A stretch of 64,000 nucleotides of DNA from NCBI GenBank assembly GCA_016125355.1, contig WGLX01000016.1:1-64000 (forward strand). Reading direction: 5' to 3'. Shown here piece after piece: positions 48,751-57,790 of this stretch; position 1 is the first letter of the stretch, and each line of letters opens with the position of its first letter. A program made the position numbers and the translations under genes. Source of the stretch: Actinomycetales bacterium. GTDB taxonomy: Bacteria; Actinomycetota; Actinomycetes; S36-B12. The notes below the pieces were generated by a model. The model was given only the letters and a program-made list of their open reading frames with translations. It ran no database searches and had not been told where the DNA came from.

Positions 48751-50514
48751 ATGCCGACGGGGCGGTTGCGAACCTTCGCCATCCCAGCCCTGACGGTCCT
48801 TGCCCTGATGCTCAGCGTGGCGCTGGTGACCCTCACAGCCGTGAATCGCATGACGGACAGCGATCCCATGGGCTCGTTGCTGGTCGCCGAGAGCCTCGTC
48901 GATCGCCACACGGTCTTCCTCGATGGCTACTACCCGGACGTCCTGCAGTCGCTGTCGACCCGTATCGAGATGATCGGTGGCCGGCCCGCGTACCTCTTCC
49001 CGATCGGGACGTCATTGCTAGCTGTCCCGATCGTGGCCGTACTGCACCTGTTCGGGATCGGCGTGGTCCCTCATGATCACCAGATCCAGATAGGGATGGC
49101 TGCCGCTGCGGCCGCGCTCACGGTGCTCCTGCTCTACCTGCTCGCCCGGCGCTTCGTCGCGCACTGGACGGCGGCCGGTTTGGCCGCCGCCTTCTGGTTC
49201 GGAACGGCCCTGAGCAGCACCGGTGCCACCGCCCTGTGGTCCCACGACTACGGCGTGGTCCTCAGCCTGCTGGCTCTCGTCCTGCTGGTGAAGGTCCTCC
49301 GGGACCGGACCTGGCGCCCCCTGCCCTGGCTGGTGCTCGCGCTGGCCGCGGCCGTCGTCATCCGACCGCAGCTCGCCCTCCTCGCTGTCGGTGTCCTGCT
49401 GGTGCTCGCGGTGGTGTGGTGGCGTGCCGCCCTGGTTGTTCTGACGGGACTCGCCGCAGCAGGGGCCCTGGCCCTGGTGGCCGGTCATCAGCTGACCGGC
49501 GAGTGGCTGCCGAGCTACTACCTCCCGCAACGGCTCAGCGGAGGGGAGTTCTGGGTCGCCCTCGCCGGCAATCTCGTGAGCCCAGCGCGGGGCTTCCTCA
49601 TCTACACGCCCATGATCCTGGCCCTGCCGCTGCTCGCCTATGCGCGTGGTCGGCTCGCCCGCGACGAGGTGGCACTGCTTGCCCTCTCGGTCGGCTGGCC
49701 GGTGGCCCACCTGATCGCCATCTCGCGCTTCCCTCACTGGTGGGGAGGCTGGGCGTACGGGCCGAGGCTGATGATGGACGTGATCCCCGGACTTGCCCTC
49801 GCGACCGTCCTCCTGTGGCCGACCTGGCGGGCACGCCTGTGCCCCAAGGTCGCCATATCGGCCTTCACCCTGCTGTCCGCTGCAGGCATCTGGATCAATA
49901 CGGTGCAGGGCCTGTACAACCCCTACACCCGGTTCTGGTACATCGAGCCGAGCGTGGACCTCGAATCCGGGAACGTCTGGGACTGGTCGTATCCGCAGTT
50001 CCTCGCCAGTGAGGGGGGCCACGAGGATCGGCTGGAGCGCTCGATGGCCGCACCGCCGCCGCTGCGGCCCGGGGTCGCCTACCCTCCGGAGGCCCCGGAA
50101 CTCGGGTTCGTCGGGTGGAGTACGGGCTTCACCTCCCCGGGCATCTCCCTGGACTCCTTCCAACTCGGCCCGTCGGCGCTCCTGCGGGAGGACGGACGCC
50201 GCTGGTCCGAGGGATCCTCAGCGCGGCTCGTCTTCGCCCTGACGCCGGAATCACTCCGTGACGTGAGCGGGACCATCCGGATCCCGGTGGACCTGCTCGG
50301 CGTCCAGCGCGTCGAGATGTCGCTGAACGGCACGCCGATCTACGACAGCGTCGTGGGTCCGGATCGGGCGATCATCACCGCGGGATTCGACCCCACGCTG
50401 CTACGCGGCGGTGAGAACCGACTGACCTTCACGCTCCCCGACGCAGCGAGCGTCGGGCAGGCATCCGACTACCGGGTCATCGCTATAGCACTCAAGCAGT
50501 TCACGCTCGAGTAG
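48751..50514 (+). CDS. Polytopic membrane glycosyltransferase-like protein
   Basis: A 587-residue protein with about 11 hydrophobic segments in the first 400 residues. A roughly 170-residue soluble beta-rich C-terminal domain (about 415-587) follows. The layout and the first external loop with acidic residues resemble GT-C membrane glycosyltransferases that use lipid-linked sugars, as with the gene at 3008-4507, but no family signature is decisive. The last domain could bind the acceptor. GGGAGG sits upstream of ATG 48751. The end of the gene lies 12 nt from the convergent zinc-ribbon gene. Confidence 0.55.
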   Translation: MPTGRLRTFAIPALTVLALMLSVALVTLTAVNRMTDSDPMGSLLVAESLVDRHTVFLDGYYPDVLQSLSTRIEMIGGRPAYLFPIGTSLLAVPIVAVLHLFGIGVVPHDHQIQIGMAAAAAALTVLLLYLLARRFVAHWTAAGLAAAFWFGTALSSTGATALWSHDYGVVLSLLALVLLVKVLRDRTWRPLPWLVLALAAAVVIRPQLALLAVGVLLVLAVVWWRAALVVLTGLAAAGALALVAGHQLTGEWLPSYYLPQRLSGGEFWVALAGNLVSPARGFLIYTPMILALPLLAYARGRLARDEVALLALSVGWPVAHLIAISRFPHWWGGWAYGPRLMMDVIPGLALATVLLWPTWRARLCPKVAISAFTLLSAAGIWINTVQGLYNPYTRFWYIEPSVDLESGNVWDWSYPQFLASEGGHEDRLERSMAAPPPLRPGVAYPPEAPELGFVGWSTGFTSPGISLDSFQLGPSALLREDGRRWSEGSSARLVFALTPESLRDVSGTIRIPVDLLGVQRVEMSLNGTPIYDSVVGPDRAIITAGFDPTLLRGGENRLTFTLPDAASVGQASDYRVIAIALKQFTLE

Positions 50515-50526
50515 CCGTCGAGGCTC

Positions 50527-51135
50527 CTAGGACGACGCGTCGAAGCGGGCCTTGAAGACCTCGGCACCTGAGTCGTCCCGTGCCAGCACGCGCACCTTGG
50601 CCGCGCCGGCCGGCAGGCTCGCGACGGTGATCGACGCCCCCTGTTCGCCGTTCGCGCAGGCGGCCGATGGCTCGAGGGTCACCGCCGCCTCGACGGGGTC
50701 CCACGGATCCGTCGCGTTCGGGCGCGCCGCCACATCGACGGATGATGCCGCGGCGGGCACGCACAGGTCGGAGGACCATGCCGCGACCGTGGCCGCCAGC
50801 GGAAGGACGGCCACCGACACCGGGCTCTCGGTCGGCCGAGCGGTCGGTACGGCGGCCACCTGCAGAGGCGTCGGCGTTGCCGGGAGCGCGGCCGGCTCCG
50901 CCACGGCAACGGGCGCGGCGGGTGTGTGGCCGATGATGCCGAGCGAGCCCCCGACGAACACGCCGATGAGCATCGCGGAGGCGCCGAAGAGTGGAAGCCA
51001 GACCCGGCGACGGCGGCGACGACGGGCCGCCTCCACTTCAGGGTCCACCGGCTCCACCCGTATCCAGCACACCGTGCATAGGACGGCGTTGGGTTCGAGG
51101 GGATGACCACGTGGGCAGGTGGGGGAAGCAGCCAT
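50527..51135 (-). CDS. Zinc-ribbon membrane protein of unknown function
   Basis: A 202-residue protein. The N-terminus has a zinc-ribbon pattern (CPRGHPLEP... CTVCW, residues 7-23). A basic stretch, one membrane segment (about 45-70), a Pro/Thr/Ala linker and a roughly 90-residue C-terminal domain with two cysteines follow. With the ribbon inside and the last domain outside, it may link an intracellular signal to the envelope. CGGAG precedes ATG 51135. I do not recognise the family beyond the ribbon. Confidence 0.65.
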   Translation of the reverse strand: MAASPTCPRGHPLEPNAVLCTVCWIRVEPVDPEVEAARRRRRRRVWLPLFGASAMLIGVFVGGSLGIIGHTPAAPVAVAEPAALPATPTPLQVAAVPTARPTESPVSVAVLPLAATVAAWSSDLCVPAAASSVDVAARPNATDPWDPVEAAVTLEPSAACANGEQGASITVASLPAGAAKVRVLARDDSGAEVFKARFDASS

Positions 51136-51223
51136 CGTGACTCCGGTGTGTCGCCTACTGTTCAGCCCCCGTTGAGCGAGGATAAAGGGGATATATCCAG
51201 AATCCGCGGAGGCGGCGCGGGGA

Positions 51224-52267
51224 CTAGCTCGGAAAATCCGCCCGCAGGAACGGGTTCTCCCACAACTGCAGGCCGTCCTGGACGGTGAAGCCGGCCAGGG
51301 TGGGGTGCGTCATGGTGAACACGGCAGAACACGGGGCGTCCAGGGCGAGGCCCCAGCCACGGGGCAGGAAATGGTGCTGGAGGAGGCCCTCGTTGTAGCG
51401 GTCGGTGGTGCCGATGGCCATGAGGCGAACGTGGTCCTGGATGGTGCCGCTGGCCGGCTCGACCAGCTCGTACTCGACCCCCTGGACGTCGATGTGGAGC
51501 AGGTCCGTGACCTGTCCCCCCGCGAGCAGGTCCTCGAATGAGACGGTGGGCACGTCGTGATGGCTGAGATGGGCGCCGCGGTAGTCGACGTCCGTGCCGG
51601 GCAGCGTCCACACGGCGCCGCCCATGTCCGCCGGGTCGAGGTCGGGGAACTGCAGGACGGTGCGGGTGTGCCAGCCTGCCGCGAGCACCACCCGGAGTTC
51701 GGTCGACCCCCATGACGCTCGGACCCGTTCGGCGATCTCGTCCGGCGCACCGGTGATGAGCTCCGCGCTGACCTCGTTGTCCGCAGCGTGCTGCATGGCC
51801 CAGGACGCCCGCAGCTCCGAGGCCTCCACGGCGATGCCCGTGGCGGACAGGCCGCGCCGTCGTGCGACGACGATGCCCGCCACCGACCACGGTGCCCATC
51901 CCGCGCCGACCTCGACGATCCGGAACGTCCCTTCCGCGGTGTCGAGGGCCTGCGCCAGGGCGACGTACTCCGCGTCCTCGCTGCGGTAGCCGTCGTCGGG
52001 GATGGGCAGTTCGGTGCTCGCCTGTCCCGCAAGCGCGGGCGGCGCGAAGGGCAGCATGGCGACCCGGGTGCGCACCCCGTCCCAGCCGACGAAGAACTCC
52101 TGTCCGGGCGCTGGCAGCACGTCCGCCCGCAGGCCCTCGAGGATCCTTGGGTAGTCATCGGCACGGATCGGCACCGTCAGTCCGTTGCCGAGGCTCGGCA
52201 CGCGTGGCGGCGCGGATGGCGCGTGCTCGGCACGTCGCCGCCCCCGACGGTTACGCATCAACTGCAC
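51224..52267 (-). CDS. FkbM-family methyltransferase
   Basis: A 347-residue SAM-dependent methyltransferase. VEVGAGWAPW is the SAM-binding loop, and LLHIDVQGVEYELV matches the FkbM-family hallmark (IDVEGxE). FkbM enzymes O-methylate sugars and macrolides, so the target may be a surface glycan, in keeping with the glycosyltransferase two genes away. The N-terminal 95 residues are an extra domain or linker. GTG 52267 has AAGGA 6 nt upstream; ATG 52258 is the alternative. Confidence 0.75.
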   Translation of the reverse strand: MQLMRNRRGRRRAEHAPSAPPRVPSLGNGLTVPIRADDYPRILEGLRADVLPAPGQEFFVGWDGVRTRVAMLPFAPPALAGQASTELPIPDDGYRSEDAEYVALAQALDTAEGTFRIVEVGAGWAPWSVAGIVVARRRGLSATGIAVEASELRASWAMQHAADNEVSAELITGAPDEIAERVRASWGSTELRVVLAAGWHTRTVLQFPDLDPADMGGAVWTLPGTDVDYRGAHLSHHDVPTVSFEDLLAGGQVTDLLHIDVQGVEYELVEPASGTIQDHVRLMAIGTTDRYNEGLLQHHFLPRGWGLALDAPCSAVFTMTHPTLAGFTVQDGLQLWENPFLRADFPS

Positions 52268-52350
52268 GTTTTGTCCTTGAGCGGTTCGTCTGACTTCCCC
52301 CCGAACCCGCCGAGGCTAACCCAGCCCGACCCCCGTTGCTCGCCGATCGA

Positions 52351-52362
52351 CAGAATGGTCCG
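52351..52362 (+). promoter_or_regulatory. Leaderless -10-like element of the ABC-F gene
   Basis: CAGAAT (52351-52356) ends 6 nt before GTG 52363. No Shine-Dalgarno is present, which favours GTG 52363 over a reading nine codons earlier. Confidence 0.45.
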
Positions 52363-54129
52363 GTGCCCCCCACCCGGAACCTCGTCAATCTCGAGGCCGT
52401 CTCGAAGGCCTACGGGGAGCGTGCCCTGCTGGCGGACCTCTCGACCGGCGTCAACGGCGGCGACCGGATCGGCGTCGTCGGTCGCAACGGGGCTGGCAAG
52501 AGCACCCTGCTGCGCGTGATGGCGGGCGAGGAGCCCGTCGACGCAGGGCGGGTGAGCACGACAGGTGGCGCCCATGTGGGGATGCTCCGCCAGAACCCGC
52601 CCTTCGACCCGGACACCACGATCCTCGAGGCGGTCGTGGGACCCCGCGCCGCCCACGAGTGGGCCGTCGACCCGCGTACCCGGGAGATCCTGACCGCCCT
52701 GCTGGGCGGCTTCGACGCCGAGCTGCTGGGTCGTCGGCTGGGCCAGCTCTCGGGCGGCGAGCGGCGGCGGACTGAGCTCGCGCGGCTGCTCGTCGCCGAT
52801 CTTGACCTGCTGTTGCTCGACGAGCCCACGAACCACCTCGACGTCGACGTGGTGGCGTGGCTGGCGGCCCACCTGACGTCGAGGCCGGGACTTGCCCTCG
52901 TCGTCGTCACGCACGACCGCTGGTTCCTCGATGAGGTCTGTGAGCGGACGTGGGAGGTGGTCGGCGGGTCCGTCGAGGAGTACGACGGCGGCTACTCGGC
53001 CTATGTGCTCGCGAAGGCCGAGCGGATGCGCCAGCAGGCAGCGGCCGATGCCCGGCGGAACAACCTGCTCCGCAAGGAGCTCGCGTGGCTGCGACGCGGG
53101 GCGCCGGCGCGCACGTCGAAGCCCAAGTTCCGCATCGACGCGGCCAACGCCCTCATCACGGCGGAGCCTCCTCCGCGAGACTCCGTCCAGCTCCTGTCCT
53201 TCGCCAACGCCCGACTGGGCAAGACCGTGGTCGAGGTGCATGACGCCACCCTCGCCATGGGCGATCGGGTCCTGCTCGACCACGTCACCTGGAATCTCGC
53301 ACCCGGCGCCCGGATCGGCATCCTGGGGGCCAACGGGGTGGGCAAGACCTCGCTCCTGCGGCTGCTGCTGGGGGAGCAGAAGCCCCTCGCGGGTCGCGTG
53401 GTCACCGGCGTGACGGTGAAGCCGGCGTACCTGTCACAGCACATCGAGGAACTCGATCCGCAGTGGCGGGTACTGGAGTCGGTCGAGCACGTGGCGCAGC
53501 GCGTGGAGCTGGGCAACGGGCGGGAGCTGACCGCCTCGCAGCTGTGCGAGCGCCTCGGCTTCGGGGCCGACGGCCAGTGGACACCGGTGGGGGATCTCTC
53601 AGGCGGCGAGCGAAGACGCCTCCAGCTCACCCGCCTGCTCATGGGAGCACCGAACCTGCTCGTCCTCGACGAGCCGACGAACGACTTCGACGTCGAGACG
53701 CTGGCCGCCCTCGAGGACCTCCTGGACGGCTTTGGGGGCACCCTCGTGGTCGTCTCGCACGACCGGTACTTCCTGGAACGCGTGTGTGACGACTTCGTCG
53801 GCCTGCTCGGTGACGGCTCCGTGCGCCCCCTGCCGCGTGGGGTCGATGAGTACCTCGAGCTGCTGAGGCGGCGACGTGCCGAAACAGTCGAGCGGGCGGA
53901 ACCGGCGACGCAGCGATCGACGGCCGCACTGGACCGCGACGCCCAGAAGGCGATGTCCCGGATCGAGCGTCAGCTGGCGAAGCTGGAGGAACGGGCGGCG
54001 GCGCTCCACGACCAACTGGCCACCCACGCCACCGACTTCGAGAAGGTCGCGGACCTGCATGCGCAGCTCCGGGAGGTCGAGGCCGAGCGCGATCGGCTGG
54101 AGGGCGAGTGGCTGGAACTGGCCACCTAG
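52363..54129 (+). CDS. ABC-F family ATPase (Uup-like)
   Basis: A 588-residue protein with two ATP-binding domains and no membrane segment. Domain 1 has Walker A GRNGAGKST, signature LSGGERRR and Walker B LLLLDEPTNHLD; domain 2 repeats them (GANGVGKTS, LSGGERRR, LLVLDEPTNDFD). A linker helix pair joins them, and the C-terminal coiled coil (about 510-585) is Uup-like. ABC-F proteins bind the ribosomal E-site region and act in translation quality control or antibiotic resistance; Uup members also have a DNA-repair link. The aldo/keto reductase gene follows by 9 nt. Confidence 0.88.
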   Translation: MPPTRNLVNLEAVSKAYGERALLADLSTGVNGGDRIGVVGRNGAGKSTLLRVMAGEEPVDAGRVSTTGGAHVGMLRQNPPFDPDTTILEAVVGPRAAHEWAVDPRTREILTALLGGFDAELLGRRLGQLSGGERRRTELARLLVADLDLLLLDEPTNHLDVDVVAWLAAHLTSRPGLALVVVTHDRWFLDEVCERTWEVVGGSVEEYDGGYSAYVLAKAERMRQQAAADARRNNLLRKELAWLRRGAPARTSKPKFRIDAANALITAEPPPRDSVQLLSFANARLGKTVVEVHDATLAMGDRVLLDHVTWNLAPGARIGILGANGVGKTSLLRLLLGEQKPLAGRVVTGVTVKPAYLSQHIEELDPQWRVLESVEHVAQRVELGNGRELTASQLCERLGFGADGQWTPVGDLSGGERRRLQLTRLLMGAPNLLVLDEPTNDFDVETLAALEDLLDGFGGTLVVVSHDRYFLERVCDDFVGLLGDGSVRPLPRGVDEYLELLRRRRAETVERAEPATQRSTAALDRDAQKAMSRIERQLAKLEERAAALHDQLATHATDFEKVADLHAQLREVEAERDRLEGEWLELAT

Positions 54130-54138
54130 GATCGAGTC
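54127..54138 (+). promoter_or_regulatory. Leaderless -10 element of the aldo/keto reductase gene
   Basis: TAGGAT (54127-54132) overlaps the ABC-F stop codon and ends 6 nt before ATG 54139. Confidence 0.5.
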
Positions 54139-55080
54139 ATGAGCCTTCCCACGCGCCAGATCGGCGACCTCTCCGTGTCCGCAGTCGGACTCGGGTGCAT
54201 GCCGATGTCTTTCGAGGACATGGTCGATCATCGCGAACGTGCCCTCCAGACGATCCATCGCGCACTGGACCTCGGCATCACCTTCCTCGACACCGCCAAC
54301 ATCTACGCGCCGACGTGGGACACGGTGGGGCACAACGAGGCACTGGTCGCCGAGGCGCTCCGCTGCTACACCGGACCGGCTGATCGTGACCGCATCCTTG
54401 TGGCCACCAAGGGCGGCCTCACGCGTGGTCCCGGCGAGTCCTGGGGGCGCGATTCGAGCAGGAGCGGCCTGCGCCAGGCCTGCGAGGAGAGCCTCACAGC
54501 GCTGGGCGTCGACGTCATCGACCTGTACCAGCACCACCGCCACGACCCGGTCTTCAGCTACTACGACCAGATGCGGACCCTGGGCGAACTTCAGGAGGCC
54601 GGGCTGGTCCGGCGGGTGGGCCTGTCGAACTGCACGCTGGCGGAGCTGGAGATCGCGCTCGATGTCCTCGGCGGACCGCACGACGGAGGCGTCGTCTCCG
54701 TCCAGAACGAGTGGTCACCCCGGTACCGGGGCGAGGCGGACGTGCTCCAGCGCTGCACGGAGCTGGGCATCGCCTTCCTGCCGTGGTCTCCCCTGGGCGG
54801 CTCCACGCAGGCTCGTGACGTGGGGTCGCACTACGCGGCATTCGCCGAGGTCGGTGACGAGATCGGTGCCTCGCCGCAGGAGACCGTCATCGTCTGGCTC
54901 CTCGCGACGAGTCCGGTGCTGATCCCGATCCCCGGAGCCACCCGGCCGCAGACCGTGGACTCCATCGTGCGGTCCTTGCACGTGCGGCTCTCGGAGGAGC
55001 AGATCGCGCGGCTGGACGCGACCCAGCCCGAGATGGCGTCGATGTACCCCGACGACCTGCCGCGCAGCCCGCTGACCTGA
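54139..55080 (+). CDS. Aldo/keto reductase
   Basis: A 313-residue NADPH-dependent oxidoreductase with a TIM barrel. The catalytic tetrad is visible: Asp and Tyr in LDTANIYAP, Lys in VATKGGL and His in YQHHRHDP. The C-terminal PGATRP block binds NADP. The substrate cannot be predicted; yeast-type reductases of this group reduce aldehydes and ketones. The start ATG 54139 has its own leaderless-type -10, so transcription may be separate from the ABC-F gene. It ends 16 nt from the convergent secreted-protein gene. Confidence 0.87.
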   Translation: MSLPTRQIGDLSVSAVGLGCMPMSFEDMVDHRERALQTIHRALDLGITFLDTANIYAPTWDTVGHNEALVAEALRCYTGPADRDRILVATKGGLTRGPGESWGRDSSRSGLRQACEESLTALGVDVIDLYQHHRHDPVFSYYDQMRTLGELQEAGLVRRVGLSNCTLAELEIALDVLGGPHDGGVVSVQNEWSPRYRGEADVLQRCTELGIAFLPWSPLGGSTQARDVGSHYAAFAEVGDEIGASPQETVIVWLLATSPVLIPIPGATRPQTVDSIVRSLHVRLSEEQIARLDATQPEMASMYPDDLPRSPLT

Positions 55081-55096
55081 GCGGCGGCCCTGCCGA

Positions 55097-55966
55097 CTAC
55101 GCGGAGCCGGTGGTCGCGTTCGGATCGGCTGGGGGAGCGGGCTCCGCGGACGGCTGCGAGGCGGGCTGACGCCGAGCCAGCTCCTTCTGGTACTGCTGGT
55201 AGGGCACGAAGCACTGTGCGGCCCGACGGCCTTCCCGCCAGCCCACGCTGGTCGGCCAGATGGCCCACCAGCCGTAGTACTTGATGCCGCCGCTCCAGGC
55301 CTTGCCCTGCTTCTTGCACAGGGCACGGGTCTTGCGCTCGACGGTCTTGCTGCCGGGGAACTTCGACCCGGGACCTCCGAGGTCCTTGTCGAGCAGCTTG
55401 ATCCAGTTCTTCTTGGGGTTGAGGCACGGATAGGCATACGTGGACTTGGCGTTGGGCTCCGCCGGAGTGCAGAAGTCGAACTGTGTCGACGGGTTCGCAG
55501 CGACGAGTGCCGACGCCGTGCCGGTGAACGACTTCAGGGCCACGCCCCCCTGCAGGACGACGTCGCAGCGCACCCACCGCTCGCCGGCATTCCATTGCGC
55601 GTCGGTCGGGAACAGCACCACCGTCCGGAACCGGCTCGGCAGCACCCGATCGGGCATGCCCACGTAAGCGTTCATGACGCGCGTGCTGCAGGCCTGGCCG
55701 GCGGCCAGGCGGGCTGCCGGCGACGCCTTCGAGGGCAGGCCGAGGGCCGAGGGCGCGGCACCCACCCAGAACGTCTCCGCCGTGTGATCCGCGTTGCAGT
55801 CCACCACCGGAGCCGACGTGGAGGCATCCTTCAGCACCGCCGGCTTGTAGGCGTAGCAGGCGCCGACCTGGGGGTCGGCACTCGCCGGGGCAGGGGCGAT
55901 GAGCCCGCCGGCCAGGATGGCGGCGGTGGCAACCGAGGCGAACAGTCCGGTGCGCAGGGAGGGCAT
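55097..55966 (-). CDS. Secreted septum-formation-family-like protein
   Basis: A 289-residue exported protein. The signal peptide (about 1-31) has an ASADP cleavage region. The mature part begins with GACYAYKP and contains at least eight cysteines spaced in a disulfide-type pattern, plus VDCNADHTAETFWVG, which resembles actinobacterial 'septum formation' repeats. A Pro/Ala-rich tail follows. The role in division is inferred from family naming only. AAGGAG lies 4 nt before ATG 55966. Confidence 0.65.
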   Translation of the reverse strand: MPSLRTGLFASVATAAILAGGLIAPAPASADPQVGACYAYKPAVLKDASTSAPVVDCNADHTAETFWVGAAPSALGLPSKASPAARLAAGQACSTRVMNAYVGMPDRVLPSRFRTVVLFPTDAQWNAGERWVRCDVVLQGGVALKSFTGTASALVAANPSTQFDFCTPAEPNAKSTYAYPCLNPKKNWIKLLDKDLGGPGSKFPGSKTVERKTRALCKKQGKAWSGGIKYYGWWAIWPTSVGWREGRRAAQCFVPYQQYQKELARRQPASQPSAEPAPPADPNATTGSA

Positions 55967-56004
55967 GGGGCTCCTTCGACGACAGTCGAAAGACGATAAC
56001 CCAT

Positions 56005-56883
56005 CTACAACTGGGTGATCTCCACCGTGACGCCCAGCCCCTCGGACTGCCCGCCCGCGTAGATGCCCTTCAGCGGGGGCACATCGGCGTAGTCGCGGCC
56101 ACGAGCCACGGTGACGTGCGCCGATCCCACGGCTCGGTCGTTGGTCGGGTCCAGCGCCCGCCACCCGGCGTCCCAGTACTCGACCCACGCGTGCGACTCC
56201 CCGACCACCGTGCGGCCCACGGCCGGCTCCTCGGTATGGAGGTAGCCGCTGACGTAGCGGGCCGGGATGCCCGCTGCCCGAAGCACCGAGAGCGTCGTGT
56301 GGGTGAAGTCCTGGCACACCCCCCGCTGGCTCTCCCAAGCCTGGTGGGCCGTGGTGGAGACGTCGGTGGCGCCGGTCTCGTAGGACAGGCGTTCTCGCAC
56401 GCGCGCGATGGCCACCGACGCCGCCTCTCCTGGCGAGGCCTGATCGCGCATCTCATCCCGGATGGCCGCACGACCATCCAGGAGGTCGAGGTCCACGTAG
56501 GGGGTGCTCATGAGGAACTCCGACTGGGCGTCGAGGGTGACGGGGTCGGCCAGTTCCTCCCAGGTGCCCCCGGGTCCCCAGACCGGCAGCCGCGGAGTGT
56601 CCACCGTGCTGATGGACACCACCTCCAGCAGCCGATGGGGCACGTGGACGTCGAAGGCCTCGACGAGGGCGCCCCAGTAGTCCGTGTAGGGCTGGATGGA
56701 CGCGGACGGCTGGATGTCGAGGGTGTGGGAGAGCAGGAGCTGGCCGTCCGTCGACAGCGGGGTCATGCGCACCTCGTTGAACGAGGCGTCGACGACGTCC
56801 GCGTACCGGTAGCCCGTCCGGTGCTGGATGTGCAGTCGGCGACCGCCGAGGCTGCTGTCGCTCGGGTGCAGCGGAACGGTCAC
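56005..56883 (-). CDS. Transglutaminase-like protein with N-terminal BTLN domain
   Basis: A 292-residue protein. The N-terminal beta domain (about 15-100) is that of bacterial transglutaminase-like enzymes. The core has the catalytic triad: Cys in RGVCQDFTH, His in GESHAWVEYW and Asp in ALDPTND. It may cut or link peptide/isopeptide bonds, in partnership with the two upstream proteins. GTG 56883 starts 1 nt after the upstream stop. The trio ATP-grasp/alpha-E/transglutaminase recurs across bacteria, so the function is expected to be joint. Confidence 0.88.
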   Translation of the reverse strand: MTVPLHPSDSSLGGRRLHIQHRTGYRYADVVDASFNEVRMTPLSTDGQLLLSHTLDIQPSASIQPYTDYWGALVEAFDVHVPHRLLEVVSISTVDTPRLPVWGPGGTWEELADPVTLDAQSEFLMSTPYVDLDLLDGRAAIRDEMRDQASPGEAASVAIARVRERLSYETGATDVSTTAHQAWESQRGVCQDFTHTTLSVLRAAGIPARYVSGYLHTEEPAVGRTVVGESHAWVEYWDAGWRALDPTNDRAVGSAHVTVARGRDYADVPPLKGIYAGGQSEGLGVTVEITQL

Positions 56884-56884
56884 C

Positions 56885-57790
56885 TCAGTGGCTCCAGACG
56901 ATCGTGCCGTGCTGGCGGAAGAAGGATCGGGTCGCCTCGTCGGCCGCGCGTCGCGCGGCCTCCCGGGATTCGTCGATGAACGCGGAGACGTCGTCGGCGG
57001 GCGAGAGCCGCGCATACTCCAGCTCGGATCGGAGCATGCCGACCTCGCGCAGGAGCAGGCTGCTGTCGCTCACCCCTTGACGTTGCAGGCCGCGCACCGC
57101 CTCCTCGGCATCGGCTGCACAGCACCGCATGGACCGGGGGAAGGCCGGATCGAGGACGAGGAACCGGCGCACCTCGGCCCCCGTGATCGGATGTCCCGTG
57201 CGCAGGTAGGCCGACAGCGCCCCGGCCGCACGCAAGGCGGCCGCAGGTCCGGACGAGGGCCACAGGAGGTCGTGACGGATGGCGAGGATCCGGCCGACCA
57301 TGTCGATCCGCTCGAGCTCCCGCCCGAGGACGAGGAAGTGGTAGGCCTCGTCCCTGGGCATCACCCAGTCGATGACACCGTTGACGACCAGCAGCCGCTC
57401 CAGCACCCCGTGGAGGGCGACACCGGGGCTCGCGGCGAAGGCCACCCCGCGGGACAGGGCGAGATGCGCGGAGTTGAGGGCCTCGAAGGTGTCCTGCGAC
57501 AGGGATTCGCGGATCGCGCGGGCGTTGGCCCGCGCCGCGGACACCGCGCCGGCGATCGTGGAAGGGTCGAGCTCGGAGCCGACGACCGCTCGGACCAGCG
57601 CGCGAGGGGTCTGGACGTCGATCGTCGGCATCGAGAGGGACTCCAGCAGCGCAGCGCAGCCCAGCCCGTCCGGGACCGACTGGTCCTCGATGAGCAGCTG
57701 ATGGTGCTCGGACAGGAGGCGGACGGTGGCCTCAGCGCGCTCCACGTAGCGGCCGAGCCAGAAGTACGACTCCGCGATCCGGCTCAGCAT
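56885..57790 (-). CDS. Alpha-E domain protein (DUF403)
   Basis: A 301-residue helical protein. The N-terminal SRIAESYFWLGRYVERAEATVRL is the family signature, and the rest is a bundle of long helices. It has no catalytic motif and probably acts as a helper for the ATP-grasp ligase and the transglutaminase, with which it is regularly encoded. It overlaps the ATP-grasp gene by 7 nt. No ribosome site is needed because of the overlap. The biochemical role is unknown. Confidence 0.88.
   Translation of the reverse strand: MLSRIAESYFWLGRYVERAEATVRLLSEHHQLLIEDQSVPDGLGCAALLESLSMPTIDVQTPRALVRAVVGSELDPSTIAGAVSAARANARAIRESLSQDTFEALNSAHLALSRGVAFAASPGVALHGVLERLLVVNGVIDWVMPRDEAYHFLVLGRELERIDMVGRILAIRHDLLWPSSGPAAALRAAGALSAYLRTGHPITGAEVRRFLVLDPAFPRSMRCCAADAEEAVRGLQRQGVSDSSLLLREVGMLRSELEYARLSPADDVSAFIDESREAARRAADEATRSFFRQHGTIVWSH

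Noticed and set aside
48434-48911. Small minus-strand reading frames in the gap before the glycosyltransferase gene
   Set aside because: They lack ribosome sites and domain content, and one runs through the start of the plus-strand membrane protein.
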